Shown: positions 32,895 to 43,188, numbered from the stretch's first letter. The stretch: DNA of 49,981 bases from Oscillospiraceae bacterium (GCA_018053145.1 JAGPMA010000011.1:1-49981); one strand, 5' to 3'. Made by a program: numbers and translations. The notes: a model not told the origin generated them from the sequence alone.

Positions 32895-35237
32895 TTAGAC
32901 AGCAGCAATCTTAGGCTTGTCGTCCACGACCGTAACGGTAATTGATGTGACCTTACCCTGACGGTTGTCGATAATCTCGGTTGCCATTGCGTCTTCGATT
33001 TCCTTTTGGATGAGGCGGCGGAGATTTCTTGCGCCGTAGGTGAGGGAATAGCTCTTTTTTGACAGGTAATCGAGCAGAGCGTCGTCATAGATAAGACTAA
33101 TGCCCTTTTCGGCCATAACCGTGCGCAGCTCCTCGAGCATCAGCTTTGCGATGCCGCGGAAATTGTCCTCGCTAAGGGTGTTGAAATAGACGATTTCGTC
33201 GATACGGTTGATGAATTCGGGACGAAGGAAGTCCTTTAAGGCCTTCATTGCCTTATCCTTGCCCAAATCCGCAACAGTTCCTCCAAAACCGAGTGAGCCC
33301 TCTTTTTTGTCGCTGCCTGCGTTGGTGGTCATGATGATGACGGTGTTTTCGAAGTTGACCGTTCTGCCCTGAGCATCGGTTACTCTGCCGTCGTCAAGAA
33401 TCTGCAAGAGCACATTCATTACATCGGGATGAGCTTTTTCGATTTCGTCAAATAAAACGACCGAGTAGGGCTTGCGGCGAATCTTTTCTGTGAGCTGACC
33501 GGCTTCGTCGTATCCGACGTAGCCGGGAGGAGAACCGATAATCCTTGAAACGGAGTGCTTCTCCATGAATTCGGACATATCAAGACGGATGAGCGATTCG
33601 GGGGAGTTGAATAAGTCTTCTGCAAGGCGCTTAACAAGCTCAGTTTTTCCGACGCCTGTTTTCCCGACGAAAATAAAGCTGACGGGCTTGTGCTTCGCGG
33701 ACATACCCACGCGGTTGCGCTTGATTGCGGCGCAAACGGTGTCGACAGCCTCATCCTGACCGATGATGTGAGCTTTGAGGCGTGTGTGGAGCTCCGATAG
33801 CTTTGCAAACTCGTCCTCGCGAATGCTGCTGGCGGGAATTTTCGTCCAAAGCTCGATGACTCTGGCGAGGTTTTCCTCCGTCAGAGCAGGTCTGCCCTTT
33901 GCACGCAGGCGCATTTGCTCGTCTGTGAGCTGGAGACAGTGGCTGCGAATTTCGGCAAGACGGGCAAAATTACCGTCGTTTCCGCTGTCAGTCAACAGAA
34001 GCTCACGCTCCTTGTCAAGGTCGGCAAGCTCTTTGCTGATTGAGGACATACGCTCAATTTCGGGGTTTTTGAGGTTGACATCCGAGCAGGCCTCGTCAAT
34101 GAGGTCAATCGCTTTATCAGGCAGAAAACGGTCTGTGATATAGCGCTCGGACATCAAAACTGCTTTGCGGCACATTTCTTCGGAAATCGAAACGCCGTGA
34201 TAATCTTCGTAGTAGTGGGCGATGCCCTTCATAATTTTAACGCTGTCGTCGAGCGAAGGCTCGTTGACGGTTACTGGCTGGAAACGGCGCTCAAGCGCGG
34301 AGTCTTTTTCGATGTGCTTGCGGTATTCGGTGAAGGTGGTTGCTCCGATAACCTGGATTTCGCCTCTTGAAAGGGCGGGCTTAAGGATGTTTGCGGCGTT
34401 CATACTGCCCTCTGCATCACCGGCGCCGACAATATTGTGCACCTCGTCAATGACGAGAATTACATTGCCCTGCTTGCGGACCTCCTCAATGAGTCCCTTC
34501 ATGCGGCTTTCAAACTGACCTCTGAATTGCGTTCCGGCAACCAGAGCGGTGAGGTCGAGCAACATAACCTCTTTATCGCGGAGCTTGTAAGGCACCTTAC
34601 CGTCAGCAATGCGCTGAGCAAGACCCTCGGCAATCGCAGTTTTTCCGACGCCGGGCTCGCCGATGAGGCAGGGGTTGTTTTTCTGACGGCGGTTGAGGAT
34701 TTGGATGACACGCTCCAGCTCTTCCTCGCGTCCAATCATGTTGTCGAGCTGACCTTCAATAGCGCGCTCGGAAAGGTTGATGCAGTAATTATTCAAGAAC
34801 TTGAGCTTTGTGGAGTTGCGCGCGAATTGCTCGCGCGTTTCGCTCTTAGCTGAGCTTTTGTCGTTCTGCTCATTTGGAGGCGGAGTGGGCTGGGGGAAGG
34901 CGTTGTTCATTGGGTTAAACATACTGTCTGCCCCGAAAAGACGATTGAGATAGGGGAAGGTAGCCGTTTTTCCGGAATCGTCTTCGGAAGAATCTGCGTT
35001 TTCGGGCGCACTCATGTCCTCGCTTCCGCCGATGACTGCGGACATTTCACTTGTAATCGTGTCGAGGTCCTCATCGGAAATGCCCATTTTGGCCATAATA
35101 TCATCTACCGGCTTAATATGAAGCTCGCGGGCACATTTGAGGCAAAGACCCTCATTCTTGGTTTCTCCGTTTTCGACCTTGGAAATGAAAATGACGGCCA
35201 TATTCTTATTACAACGCGAGCATATGGTTGGCTGCAT
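32895..35237 (-). CDS. clpE: ClpE-like AAA+ unfoldase with N-terminal zinc finger
   Basis: The 780-residue class I Clp ATPase has an N-terminal zinc finger (C6, C9, C32, C35), a variable acidic/Pro-rich linker (about 60-140), and two AAA+ modules: Walker A GEPGVGKT (193-200) with Walker B VILVIDEVHN, and GKTGVGKT (525-532) with VVLFDEIEKAHPDV. SLGFGG near 640 provides the LGF-type ClpP-binding loop, so it should feed substrates to ClpP. The middle region is a ClpC/E-type coiled-coil. No CtsR operator was identified upstream. ClpE is favoured over ClpC because of the zinc finger and lack of Clp_N repeats. Confidence 0.88.
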   Translation of the reverse strand: MQPTICSRCNKNMAVIFISKVENGETKNEGLCLKCARELHIKPVDDIMAKMGISDEDLDTITSEMSAVIGGSEDMSAPENADSSEDDSGKTATFPYLNRLFGADSMFNPMNNAFPQPTPPPNEQNDKSSAKSETREQFARNSTKLKFLNNYCINLSERAIEGQLDNMIGREEELERVIQILNRRQKNNPCLIGEPGVGKTAIAEGLAQRIADGKVPYKLRDKEVMLLDLTALVAGTQFRGQFESRMKGLIEEVRKQGNVILVIDEVHNIVGAGDAEGSMNAANILKPALSRGEIQVIGATTFTEYRKHIEKDSALERRFQPVTVNEPSLDDSVKIMKGIAHYYEDYHGVSISEEMCRKAVLMSERYITDRFLPDKAIDLIDEACSDVNLKNPEIERMSSISKELADLDKERELLLTDSGNDGNFARLAEIRSHCLQLTDEQMRLRAKGRPALTEENLARVIELWTKIPASSIREDEFAKLSELHTRLKAHIIGQDEAVDTVCAAIKRNRVGMSAKHKPVSFIFVGKTGVGKTELVKRLAEDLFNSPESLIRLDMSEFMEKHSVSRIIGSPPGYVGYDEAGQLTEKIRRKPYSVVLFDEIEKAHPDVMNVLLQILDDGRVTDAQGRTVNFENTVIIMTTNAGSDKKEGSLGFGGTVADLGKDKAMKALKDFLRPEFINRIDEIVYFNTLSEDNFRGIAKLMLEELRTVMAEKGISLIYDDALLDYLSKKSYSLTYGARNLRRLIQKEIEDAMATEIIDNRQGKVTSITVTVVDDKPKIAAV

Positions 35238-35283
35238 AAATTTATTCTCCTTGAGTTAGTTTGTGGCAGTGTCGTTCCGCTAA

Positions 35284-36009
35284 TTATATAGACAGGAACA
35301 GCGATAAGAAATTAATTTTCAAAAAAAGGGCGGTCAGAAGCGTTTTGCTCATTATCTCTTCCGGGAGAAACGCCCCGCAAAATCTGAGAACCCATGTAAT
35401 AGTCATACAAATCAGAATACCTGTTACGCCGCCGGCGATAGCGCCGCCAAGATCATTTAGTTTGTCCTTATCAGGTATTCTGAAGCTGAGGTTAAACAAA
35501 TTACCCAAAACGGTGACTATAATTATTGTGAGCAGGAAAAATAAAATGAAAATAAGGCAATACGAGAGGTTTTGGCACATTACATCCACAATCGCAGTGC
35601 TTAAGGACGAGCCGTTCTGTTCGGATAAGGCTATTGCCTCATCCGCCATTTCCTTTGCTGCTGAAGTGTAGACTCCGACGTTTTTATAGCTGTTTACGCA
35701 CAGGTCGTAACGTAAATCGGGATTTTGAGCAAGAGCTTCGTCGACAGACATGGAAGACGTTCCGGTGTTGAGAAGCTCGTTCATGTTTGAGCTTATTATT
35801 CCTTCGGTGCCGTCCATATATCCGCTGACAAATGGACTTAAAGCGGGCTGCACTTCGCGTGCAAAGGTGTCACCAAGAAGATCTCCCACATATAAGGATA
35901 TTATTATTGCAAGTATACTTCCTATGCACATAACAAGGCCTTTTTTATAGCCGCTCCATGCGCAATAAGCAATAATTAGCAGCAGTAGCACTTCGAATGC
36001 AAGTCTCAT
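35284..36009 (-). CDS. CvpA family membrane protein
   Basis: The 241-residue protein starts with the CvpA pattern (LLLLIIAYCAWSGYKKGLVMCIGSILAIIISLYVGDLLG) and has about four transmembrane segments: two at the N-terminus, one near 150-170 and one near 200-220. CvpA homologues are linked to envelope functions and colicin V production, but their mechanism is unsettled. It lies between the ClpE-like gene and the propeller-like protein. Confidence 0.75.
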   Translation of the reverse strand: MRLAFEVLLLLIIAYCAWSGYKKGLVMCIGSILAIIISLYVGDLLGDTFAREVQPALSPFVSGYMDGTEGIISSNMNELLNTGTSSMSVDEALAQNPDLRYDLCVNSYKNVGVYTSAAKEMADEAIALSEQNGSSLSTAIVDVMCQNLSYCLIFILFFLLTIIIVTVLGNLFNLSFRIPDKDKLNDLGGAIAGGVTGILICMTITWVLRFCGAFLPEEIMSKTLLTALFLKINFLSLFLSI

Positions 36010-36095
36010 ATCTTACCTCATATCAAGCGGACAAGAACGAAAGTCCGTTTTTATTTTTTCGTACAGACAAAAGCGGTTGAACTTGTTGGTGTATG

Positions 36096-37229
36096 TCAGC
36101 GCAGCTCGCACTTTTCACCGTAATGTGAGGAGAGAAGAAGCACGCCGCCTTTTGGCAGCAGAACGGCAGAAACATATCCGGGAACGACATGGTTTTGTTT
36201 TTGAAGCTTAAGGTCATGGGAATACAGCGAAATATCGGAAGAACCGAGTACAAGCAGCTTTTGTCCTTGAGAAAAGATGGAAAGCGGTTCAGAAGAAAGA
36301 GGCGCTGAACCAAGCACCTTGCCTGTGCCTCCAAAGCTTTGGAGGGTTACGTCAGTTCCCGAAACGTATTTGCTGAGAACGACAGCCCGGTATTCTTCGC
36401 TGAGGGAATAGTTGGCGAGGTAGTTATCTTCAAAGCTGTAAACTGAAAGCTCCTGGGCTTTTGAACCATAAAAATGAATTGCCTTTTCGGATAGAACGCA
36501 GAAAGTTCCGCTTTTATCGAAGCTGAGCTTGAAGGCAAGCTCGTTGGGGATGGAAACGGAGCTGTACTCATCCTCGCTGTCAAAATGGAAAAGGTGAACG
36601 ATCGTACCCGAAGACTCGACACACAACACGGCCAAGCTTGAGTTATCAGGTGAAACGGCGGCATCGAGTATATAACCTGAACCCGAGAACCATTCGTAAA
36701 TTGAACTGAGGGTCTCGTTATAAACTGTTACGCTGCCCTTGTAGCCCGCTTCATATCCGGCAACCGCATAGTAGCCGCCGCTATTGACGGATACGGAGAT
36801 GATTTCTCCGTCCCTGTCCAAATTCTTGAATTCGCCGTCTTTATAGATGCGAAGAGAATAGCCTCCGACATCGTAGACCGCGCAGCTGCTGCTGTTGGTG
36901 CATACTGCCGGATTAACCATTGAAAAAACCTCGCGCGATACCGTTTTGCCGCCGCTGTCTAGCATTTGGAGACCCGTGGAGGAGGCAACAGCAAGCTTGT
37001 CGCCCATAAGCGCAAACATCAGCTGAGAGCCTGTTTCGTATGTAAAGGGTTCGCTTTCGGAAATAATGTCCGCAATGTCCTCCGAGCCTTTGGAAAGTGA
37101 AGGAATTGGGAGCTCATCCCTGTAAAGAAAAACAAGAACGGCAAGTACTACGACAAGAATCGTGACTATTACTGCAAGGATTCTGTGGTCGTTCTTATTC
37201 TTTTTTTTTGAGTGTTTAGCACGAGCCAT
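36096..37229 (-). CDS. membrane-anchored beta-propeller-like protein (DUF5711 type)
   Basis: The 377-residue product has a lysine-rich N-terminus, one transmembrane segment (about 15-38; ILAVIVTILVVVLAVLVFLY) and a repetitive beta-rich outer domain with WD/PQQ-like strands such as LSSIYEWFSGSGYILDAAVSPDNSSLAVL. The layout fits DUF5711-type proteins of Clostridia as I recall them; the function is unknown. Probably one transcription unit with the downstream cvpA-like gene (87-base gap). Confidence 0.7.
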   Translation of the reverse strand: MARAKHSKKKNKNDHRILAVIVTILVVVLAVLVFLYRDELPIPSLSKGSEDIADIISESEPFTYETGSQLMFALMGDKLAVASSTGLQMLDSGGKTVSREVFSMVNPAVCTNSSSCAVYDVGGYSLRIYKDGEFKNLDRDGEIISVSVNSGGYYAVAGYEAGYKGSVTVYNETLSSIYEWFSGSGYILDAAVSPDNSSLAVLCVESSGTIVHLFHFDSEDEYSSVSIPNELAFKLSFDKSGTFCVLSEKAIHFYGSKAQELSVYSFEDNYLANYSLSEEYRAVVLSKYVSGTDVTLQSFGGTGKVLGSAPLSSEPLSIFSQGQKLLVLGSSDISLYSHDLKLQKQNHVVPGYVSAVLLPKGGVLLLSSHYGEKCELR

Positions 37230-37355
37230 AAATCATACTCCACGACTATCCAGAGTATACGGCTAGAAGTCCGCAGCCTTGCATTTTACGCGGTCATTAT
37301 AGCATATATTCTGAAAAATATATAGATTATCTGTTAATTAACATCAGAGGAAAGG

Positions 37356-38120
37356 CTAGCGCTGCATCATCTCGCCGACAGCGCCGTCGTACCAGACGCG
37401 GGACATATACAGGCCCTGAGGCGGCATGGTCGGGCCGGCGAGAGAACGGTTGCCGTCCAGAAGAAGGGCTGGAATTGCTTCGGGCTCGAGCTTGCCGAGA
37501 CCTGCATAAACCAAGGTTCCCATTATCGCGCGGACCATATTATAAAGAAAGCCGTCCGCACAGATGCGCATTGATATCATATCACCCTCGGCGTCAAGCT
37601 CACACCAGAAAACTGTTCGCACAGTGGTTTTTGTTTCCGTTCCGACGCTTCTTACTGCGCGGAAATCGTGTGTGCCCTCGAAAAACTTTGCCGCCCGTTT
37701 CATGCGTTCCACATCTAAAACTGAGGGAAAAAAGCAGGCACGATTTGTCATGAACGGATTGCGGATGCGGCAGTTGTGAATTTTGTAGGTATATTCCTTT
37801 TGCCTGCAAGACAAAATGGCATTGAAATCCTCCGGCGCTTCAACCGCGTCAGTCGCCGCAATATCAAAGGGCAGCAGAGCGTTTACGGCAAGCGGTATGC
37901 GGTCGGTGGGGATGCTGCAGTCTGTTTTGAAATTTGCGCAGTAGCTAAGAGCGTGCACTCCGGCGTCTGTTCTTCCGCAGCCGACTACCTTGACGGGATG
38001 CCCGCAGATTTTTGTTAGAGCATTTTCCAGTGTTTCGGCGACAGTTACGTCCTTTTTTTGAACCTGCCAGCCGTGATAATTTGTTCCGTCGTAGGCAAGG
38101 CGCAGGGCAATGTTCCTCAT
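37356..38120 (-). CDS. truA: tRNA pseudouridine(38-40) synthase
   Basis: The TruA of about 254 residues modifies U38-U40 in tRNA anticodon arms. The catalytic Asp is in GCGRTDAGVHALSY (near residue 52), and the N-terminus reads RNIALRLAYDGTNYHGWQ. The ATG at 38120 is chosen, with aaggtgg upstream and an ATGA overlap with the ecfT stop; a GTG 12 bases earlier is unlikely. The ecfA1-ecfA2-ecfT-truA order is conserved in Firmicutes. Confidence 0.95.
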   Translation of the reverse strand: MRNIALRLAYDGTNYHGWQVQKKDVTVAETLENALTKICGHPVKVVGCGRTDAGVHALSYCANFKTDCSIPTDRIPLAVNALLPFDIAATDAVEAPEDFNAILSCRQKEYTYKIHNCRIRNPFMTNRACFFPSVLDVERMKRAAKFFEGTHDFRAVRSVGTETKTTVRTVFWCELDAEGDMISMRICADGFLYNMVRAIMGTLVYAGLGKLEPEAIPALLLDGNRSLAGPTMPPQGLYMSRVWYDGAVGEMMQR

Positions 38121-38926
38121 AGTCCCAACCACCTTGAAAGAAAAATCATTCCTGCCAAAAAAACAAGGGAGAAAACAATTGTCAGCACATCGGAGACGGA
38201 CATTTTAAGCTTTGCCATTCTTGTGCGTCCCTCGCCGCCGTGATAGCAGCGAGATTCCATTGCAATCGCAAGCTCATCGGCACGGCGAAATGCACTGACA
38301 AATAGCGGAACAAGAAGCGGAAGAAGAGCCTTTGCGCGGTCAGTCAGCTTGCCTGTTTCAAAATCGGCTCCCCGCGCTTTCTGCGCGTTTGAGATTTTGT
38401 CGGCTTCCTCTATGAGCGTTGGAATGAAGCGCAGAGCAATGCTCATCATCATCGAAAACTCATGTACGGGAACGTGCAGCTTTTTAAGAGGATTTAATAG
38501 CAGCTCCAAGCCGTCTGTCAGTGACATGGGCGTTGTGGTATAGGTGAGAAGAAATGTTCCCGAAATGAGCATCATTATTCGAAGAACCATGAAAAGAGCA
38601 ATTTTTATGCCCTCGGTTGTGACGGTGAACACCCAGAAGGTAAATAGCTCGGTGCCGCCCTTTGTGTAAAACAGATTCAATATTGCCGTGAATATGATAA
38701 TAAATGCAAGCGGCTTCAAGCCCTTCAGCATAGCGCTAGCTTTGATTTTTGATATGGCGACGCAAGTTACCAGAACAAGCAAAAGAATACCGTAGCTAAC
38801 GTAGGATTTTGCAACGAAAAGCGCCGCAATGTAAATTATTGTGCAAATTAGCTTTGTGCGCGGGTCGAGCCTGTGGATAAAGCTGTTGCCGGGAAAATAC
38901 TGACCGAGCGTTATATCCTTGAGCAT
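38117..38926 (-). CDS. ecfT: energy-coupling factor transporter transmembrane protein
   Basis: The 269-residue EcfT is the scaffold of group II ECF vitamin/metal importers. Several transmembrane helices occur in the first 140 residues and around 240-265. Characteristic Ala-Arg-Gly motifs appear in NAQKARGADFETG and ESRCYHGGEGRT, which couple to the ATPases. No substrate-binding EcfS gene is nearby, so the module probably serves several S components encoded elsewhere. Confidence 0.94.
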   Translation of the reverse strand: MLKDITLGQYFPGNSFIHRLDPRTKLICTIIYIAALFVAKSYVSYGILLLVLVTCVAISKIKASAMLKGLKPLAFIIIFTAILNLFYTKGGTELFTFWVFTVTTEGIKIALFMVLRIMMLISGTFLLTYTTTPMSLTDGLELLLNPLKKLHVPVHEFSMMMSIALRFIPTLIEEADKISNAQKARGADFETGKLTDRAKALLPLLVPLFVSAFRRADELAIAMESRCYHGGEGRTRMAKLKMSVSDVLTIVFSLVFLAGMIFLSRWLGL

Positions 38927-39783
38927 TCATTACCCTCCTTTTTCAAAGAGAGTATGGCGCGGCGAAGCTGCTCAACCGTGTAGCAGCAGTCGGGAACATT
39001 GACGTTGAGCGAACGAAGCCGTGCGGCAAGGTCGGTTGACACGGGCACATCAAGCCCAATGCTTTTTAGCCTCTCCGCCTGAGAGAAAACCACCTCGGGA
39101 CTTCCGTCCATGACAACATGTCCGCCTTCGAATACAATCAGCCGCTCGGCAATCCGGGCGATATCCTCCATACTGTGGGAAACCAGAATTATAGTTGCGC
39201 CGGTTGCCTTGCGGTAGTCGGAGATGTTTTTAAGGATACTTTGGCAGCCTTCCGGATCAAGCCCGGCCGTCGGCTCATCCAAAATCAGAACGCTTGGACG
39301 CATGGCGATTACGCCGGCGATTGCGACACGGCGCTTTTGCCCGCCGGAGATTTCGAGCGGTGATTTTTCAAAAAGAGCTTCAGGCACGCCGACGAAACCT
39401 GCGGCCTCGCGTACTCGCTCGTCAATTTCTGCTTTGGAGAGCTTCATGTTGCGCGGGCCGAAGGAAATGTCCTTATATACGGTGTCTTCAAAAAGCTGAT
39501 ATTCGGGGTATTGAAAAACAAGTCCGACTTTGAAACGCATTTCGTGCCGCAGCTTTTTGGAGGAATTTAAGTCCATGCCGTCCAGAAGGACGCTGCCGCC
39601 TGTCGGAAGCAAAAGCCCATTCAAATGCTGGACAAAGGTGGACTTTCCCGAACCGGTGTGCCCGATTAGCCCAACGAACTCTCCCTGAGCAATTTCTATA
39701 TTTACATTTTCCAAAGCGACGCTTTTGAAGGGAGTGCCCACGCTGTAGATGTGCGTAAGCTCCTTCGTTTTAATGGTTGGCAT
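38911..39783 (-). CDS. ecfA2: energy-coupling factor transporter ATPase 2
   Basis: The 290-residue ABC ATPase has Walker A GHTGSGKS (about 37-44), Q-loop VFQYPEYQLFEDTV, signature LEISGGQKRR and Walker B VLILDEPTAGLDPEG with the H-loop SHSMEDIA. EYQLFEDTV in the Q-loop is typical of EcfA2. It overlaps ecfT by 16 bases and pairs with EcfA1 as a heterodimer. Confidence 0.94.
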   Translation of the reverse strand: MPTIKTKELTHIYSVGTPFKSVALENVNIEIAQGEFVGLIGHTGSGKSTFVQHLNGLLLPTGGSVLLDGMDLNSSKKLRHEMRFKVGLVFQYPEYQLFEDTVYKDISFGPRNMKLSKAEIDERVREAAGFVGVPEALFEKSPLEISGGQKRRVAIAGVIAMRPSVLILDEPTAGLDPEGCQSILKNISDYRKATGATIILVSHSMEDIARIAERLIVFEGGHVVMDGSPEVVFSQAERLKSIGLDVPVSTDLAARLRSLNVNVPDCCYTVEQLRRAILSLKKEGNECSRI

Positions 39784-39840
39784 TTTATTATTTTCCTCTA
39801 TTTTCGAAAAGCTGACCCTAAGGGGTGCTTCCTTGAGTGT

Positions 39841-40680
39841 TCACTTTAAAGCGGCTGCGATTGCCTGCGCACACTCTTCCACCGTAAGAGTGCCTTCGGG
39901 GAAGGTAAAGCCCTCGTGCCTTAGCTCATAAAGAAGCTCGGCTGTGTCCGGAACTGTGAGCCCTTCGGTCTTGAGAGAATCGACATTTGAAAAGACCTCT
40001 CGCGGTGTTCCCGAGCTTACCACTTTGCCGTTTGACATTACAAATACGTGGTCGGCATCGATTGCTTCGTTCATGTGGTGGGTGATGAGCACTATTGTAA
40101 TTCCGTTTTCGCGGCAAAGGCGCTTGATTGTGTCGATTACCTCATGCCGCCCTGAGGGATCAAGCATTGCTGTTGGCTCGTCGAGCACTATACAACGCGG
40201 GCGCATGGCGATTACGCCGGCGATTGCGACGCGCTGCTTCTGACCGCCGGAGAGAAGGTGCGGCGAGTGGAGACGATAATCGTACATATCGACGAGCTTG
40301 AGCGCTTCGTCAACACGGGCTCGGATTTCATCAGGAGGGAAGCCGAGATTTTCGGGAGCAAAGGCGACGTCATCTTCGACCACGGAGGCAACCATCTGGT
40401 TGTCGGGGTTTTGAAAAACCATGCCGACAGTGCGGCGAATATCGAGAAGCTTTGCTTCGTCGCGAGTGTCCATTCCGTCGACAAGAATACAGCCCTCATC
40501 GGGCGTGAGTATGCCGTTGAGGTGCTTTGCAAGAGTGGACTTTCCCGAGCCGTTGTGCCCGAGAATGACCACAAAGCTGCCTTCGATTATATCGAGTGTC
40601 GTTCCGTTGAGGACAGGGGGAAAATTTTCCTCATTGTCATAACGAAAAACAACGTCTTTTACTTGGATAATTGGTTTCAT
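39841..40680 (-). CDS. ecfA1: energy-coupling factor transporter ATPase 1
   Basis: The ABC ATPase of about 279 residues has Walker [10 protein letters not shown]-loop [20 protein letters not shown] (the EcfA1 form), signature LLSGGQKQR and Walker [16 protein letters not shown]. The start at 40680 ([15 protein letters not shown]) follows aggaac; an upstream frame extension would overlap the methyltransferase gene and is not supported. Confidence 0.94.
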   Translation of the reverse strand: MKPIIQVKDVVFRYDNEENFPPVLNGTTLDIIEGSFVVILGHNGSGKSTLAKHLNGILTPDEGCILVDGMDTRDEAKLLDIRRTVGMVFQNPDNQMVASVVEDDVAFAPENLGFPPDEIRARVDEALKLVDMYDYRLHSPHLLSGGQKQRVAIAGVIAMRPRCIVLDEPTAMLDPSGRHEVIDTIKRLCRENGITIVLITHHMNEAIDADHVFVMSNGKVVSSGTPREVFSNVDSLKTEGLTVPDTAELLYELRHEGFTFPEGTLTVEECAQAIAAALK

Positions 40681-40690
40681 AAGTGTTCCT

Positions 40691-41554
40691 TTAATTTGCC
40701 TGCCAGCGACAGGAGGCACCGCAGGGCAATATTAGTCCGCTTTCCTTGACGGGAAGTCCGAGCTCGTGGCTCTGGCTGCTGCCGCCGAATTTTTTTGTGA
40801 AAACACTTTCGGAAATATACGTTAACACGGAGGGGGAAAGCCCCGTAGTGTAGGAGTTGATGATTACGAAAAGCGGGTTATCCGAAAGAGCGCCGGCGCA
40901 GAGGCAAACGAAGTCCCAAAGGTTTTCCTCAAGCTTCCAGGTTTCGCCACTCGGTCCGCGCCCGTAGGAGGGAGGATCCATGATAATTGCGTCGTATCTT
41001 TTGCCGCGGCGGATTTCGCGTTCGACAAATTTGATGCAGTCGTCGACAATCCAGCGGATAGGGGCGTTTTCGAGTCCCGAAGCGGCTGCGTTTTCCTTTG
41101 CCCACGAGACCATGCCCTTTGCCGCATCGACATGGCAGACGGAAGCTCCGGCCTTCGCGCAGGCAAGGGTTGCAGCGCCCGTGTAGGCAAAGAGGTTTAA
41201 AACGCTGATGGGGCGGTCTGCACTTTTGATTTTGCTCATGGCAAAATCCCAGTTTGTAGCCTGTTCCGGGAAAATTCCCGTGTGCTTGAAGTTCATTGGC
41301 TTGACATTGAAGGTTAATTCGCCGTAGGCTATCCTCCAACTTTCGGGAATGTCGCTTTTTTCCCAGTGACCGCCGCCCTCGGAGCTGCGGCTGTATTTTG
41401 CGGAGGGCTTGTTCCAAGCGGGATTTGTTTTTTTGGTATTCCAAATCGCCTGAGGGTCGGGGCGTACAAGAATTTGCTTTCCCCAGCGCTCAAGCTTCTG
41501 CCCGTCTGAGCAGTCGATTAGTTCGTAGTCTTTCCAATTTTCGCAAATCCACAT
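40691..41554 (-). CDS. class I SAM-dependent methyltransferase (RlmI/RlmK-like)
   Basis: The 287-residue methyltransferase has a SAM motif I in [21 protein letters not shown] (about 117-137), an acidic motif II in [18 protein letters not shown], and the catalytic-type motif [11 protein letters not shown]. This resembles 23S rRNA cytosine-C5/guanine methyltransferases of the COG1092 group but without a PUA domain. The exact target is unknown. It heads the ecf-truA transcription unit. Confidence 0.82.
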   Translation of the reverse strand: MWICENWKDYELIDCSDGQKLERWGKQILVRPDPQAIWNTKKTNPAWNKPSAKYSRSSEGGGHWEKSDIPESWRIAYGELTFNVKPMNFKHTGIFPEQATNWDFAMSKIKSADRPISVLNLFAYTGAATLACAKAGASVCHVDAAKGMVSWAKENAAASGLENAPIRWIVDDCIKFVEREIRRGKRYDAIIMDPPSYGRGPSGETWKLEENLWDFVCLCAGALSDNPLFVIINSYTTGLSPSVLTYISESVFTKKFGGSSQSHELGLPVKESGLILPCGASCRWQAN

Positions 41555-41605
41555 AGAATATCCTCGCTGTGATATAAACCACCCATATTATTAGTTATTC
41601 AAAGA

Positions 41606-41634
41606 ATTGTATCATATAATGCTATTTGGGTCAA
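41606..41634 (-). promoter_or_regulatory. promoter of methyltransferase-ecf-truA unit
   Basis: On minus, TTGACC (41629-41634) and TACAAT (41606-41611) have 17-base spacing, about 50 bases upstream of the methyltransferase start. Confidence 0.65.
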
Positions 41635-41769
41635 TCGTTTGTAGGCTTAATTTACGCCATGCTGCTATTGCTGCGCGCTGTCTTTTTCGGAGAGGATAGC
41701 GGCTTGTAAAACCATAGGTACAGCTTTGAAAAAAACTGTAATAAAAGTTGAAAATACTCAAAATAATTC

Positions 41770-41798
41770 TTGCATATTGAAAAGTGTTTATCTATAAT
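41770..41798 (+). promoter_or_regulatory. promoter of the SGNH hydrolase gene
   Basis: TTGCAT (41770-41775) and TATAAT (41793-41798) have 17-base spacing, 60 bases before the ATG. Between this and the minus-strand promoter at 41634 nothing else is seen. Confidence 0.6.
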
Positions 41799-41858
41799 GA
41801 AGATAGTTGACACAGGTAGACATAATGTGACGTTTACATAAAGGAGCATACTTAGGTT

Positions 41859-42698
41859 ATGACCCGTTTTAATATAAAAAACAAAGGCGCGCAGGCCCTT
41901 TTTTTGTTGCTGATAGCTGTTTTGATATTTTTGCTTGCCTATTACGGCAGAAAGCCCGATGATTCAAATTCGCCGGCAGCTCTGCAATCCGGTGAGCCGA
42001 CAGAGACAGATTCGCAGGAGGTAATCGCACCTCCGGAAGTGGTGCAGACCCCTGCTGAGGAAGCTGTGTCTCCGTCACCCTCTGAGGAGGTAACGGCACC
42101 GCCGGATTTATCGGCGCGTGAGGCGAAGGACGATGAGTTTTTCTCCGATGCCGCTTTTATGGGGAACTCACTCATGGACGGCTTCAGACTGTTTTCGGGA
42201 CTTACCACCTGTGACTATTATGCGGCTACAAGCATGACCGTAGTCGGCGCAGACAGCAAGGCCTGCATCACGCTCGACAACGGTGCTTCGGGCACTCTTG
42301 TGCAAGGGGTTACGCAGAAGCCTTACGGGAAGATTTACATCCTGTTGGGAATCAACGAAATCGGCTTTGAGGTTGAAACCTTCATTGAATATTACAGCAC
42401 AATGCTCGATACTATTATTGCAGCTCAGCCTGACTGTAAGATATACATTATGGGTATAACCCCTGTCAGTGCAGCGAAGTCTGCCAGCGGCGAAGTTTTT
42501 AACATGACTCGCATAACCGAGTACAATACCGCACTTCACCAGCTTGCCGCTGATAAGGGCTGTTACTATATGGACCTGGTTTCCGCACTTGCCGGACCCG
42601 ATGGATATCTGCCGTCAAGCGAAACAACTGATGGAGTTCATTTCTCAACAAAGGTTTATCAGACATGGCTTGATTACGTTAGAACACATTATGCATAG
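41859..42698 (+). CDS. membrane-anchored SGNH/GDSL hydrolase
   Basis: The 279-residue protein has an N-terminal transmembrane anchor (about 10-29), a Pro/Glu/Ser-rich linker (30-88) and an extracellular SGNH esterase domain. Block I has S104 in FMGNSLMDGF, block III has N166 in LLGINE, and block V has D258 and H261 in TDGVHFS. The fold suggests removal of acyl groups from a cell-surface polymer or lipid. The ribosome-binding site is aaggag (further than usual from the ATG). Followed closely by the lipoprotein gene at 42718. Confidence 0.85.
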   Translation: MTRFNIKNKGAQALFLLLIAVLIFLLAYYGRKPDDSNSPAALQSGEPTETDSQEVIAPPEVVQTPAEEAVSPSPSEEVTAPPDLSAREAKDDEFFSDAAFMGNSLMDGFRLFSGLTTCDYYAATSMTVVGADSKACITLDNGASGTLVQGVTQKPYGKIYILLGINEIGFEVETFIEYYSTMLDTIIAAQPDCKIYIMGITPVSAAKSASGEVFNMTRITEYNTALHQLAADKGCYYMDLVSALAGPDGYLPSSETTDGVHFSTKVYQTWLDYVRTHYA

Positions 42699-42717
42699 AT
42701 AGAGGAGCTTTTTTGCT

Positions 42718-43188
42718 ATGAAGAGGGTTGGGTTGCTTTTGTTGGCGGCTTGTATGATTACAGGAATATTTTCGGGTTGTGTGCAGGAAGCCAAACCTGC
42801 GGTGTACGATTTGGAGGCTCTGTCCTCGCAGTTGGAGCAAAGCGGTGCGTTTTCTGATATTTTAAGCCCTGTTTCAAAGGATATAGCAAAGTCCTTCTAT
42901 GGCTTCGAGGATGCTGATGTTACTGAGTGTGTAGTGCTCTGCTCAACGGGTGCAACAACCGAGGAAATCGCACTTTTTAAATGCGCAACCGAGGAAGCTG
43001 CAACAAAGCTGAAAGCCAGCGCAGACAAGAGAGTTCAGACACAAAAAGAAACTTATGAATCTTATGCTCCAGCGGAACCTCCGAAGCTTGATGACGCGAT
43101 TGTTACACAGAATGGGCTATACGTGTTCTACATTGTTTCCGCCGATTATACTAAAGCACAGGCTGTGATTGACACCCAGAACAAATAA
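42718..43188 (+). CDS. DUF4358-type lipoprotein
   Basis: The 156-residue lipoprotein has a signal peptide and lipobox FSGC (Cys21). The body matches the DUF4358 pattern: FYGFEDADVTECVVLCSTGATTEEIALFKC, then a helical segment with KLKASADKRVQTQKETYESYAP and a final strand LYVFYIVS. Such genes commonly sit beside acyl-transfer or SGNH hydrolase genes in Clostridia. Function unknown. The gap to the upstream gene is 19 bases with gagg in it. Confidence 0.75.
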   Translation: MKRVGLLLLAACMITGIFSGCVQEAKPAVYDLEALSSQLEQSGAFSDILSPVSKDIAKSFYGFEDADVTECVVLCSTGATTEEIALFKCATEEAATKLKASADKRVQTQKETYESYAPAEPPKLDDAIVTQNGLYVFYIVSADYTKAQAVIDTQNK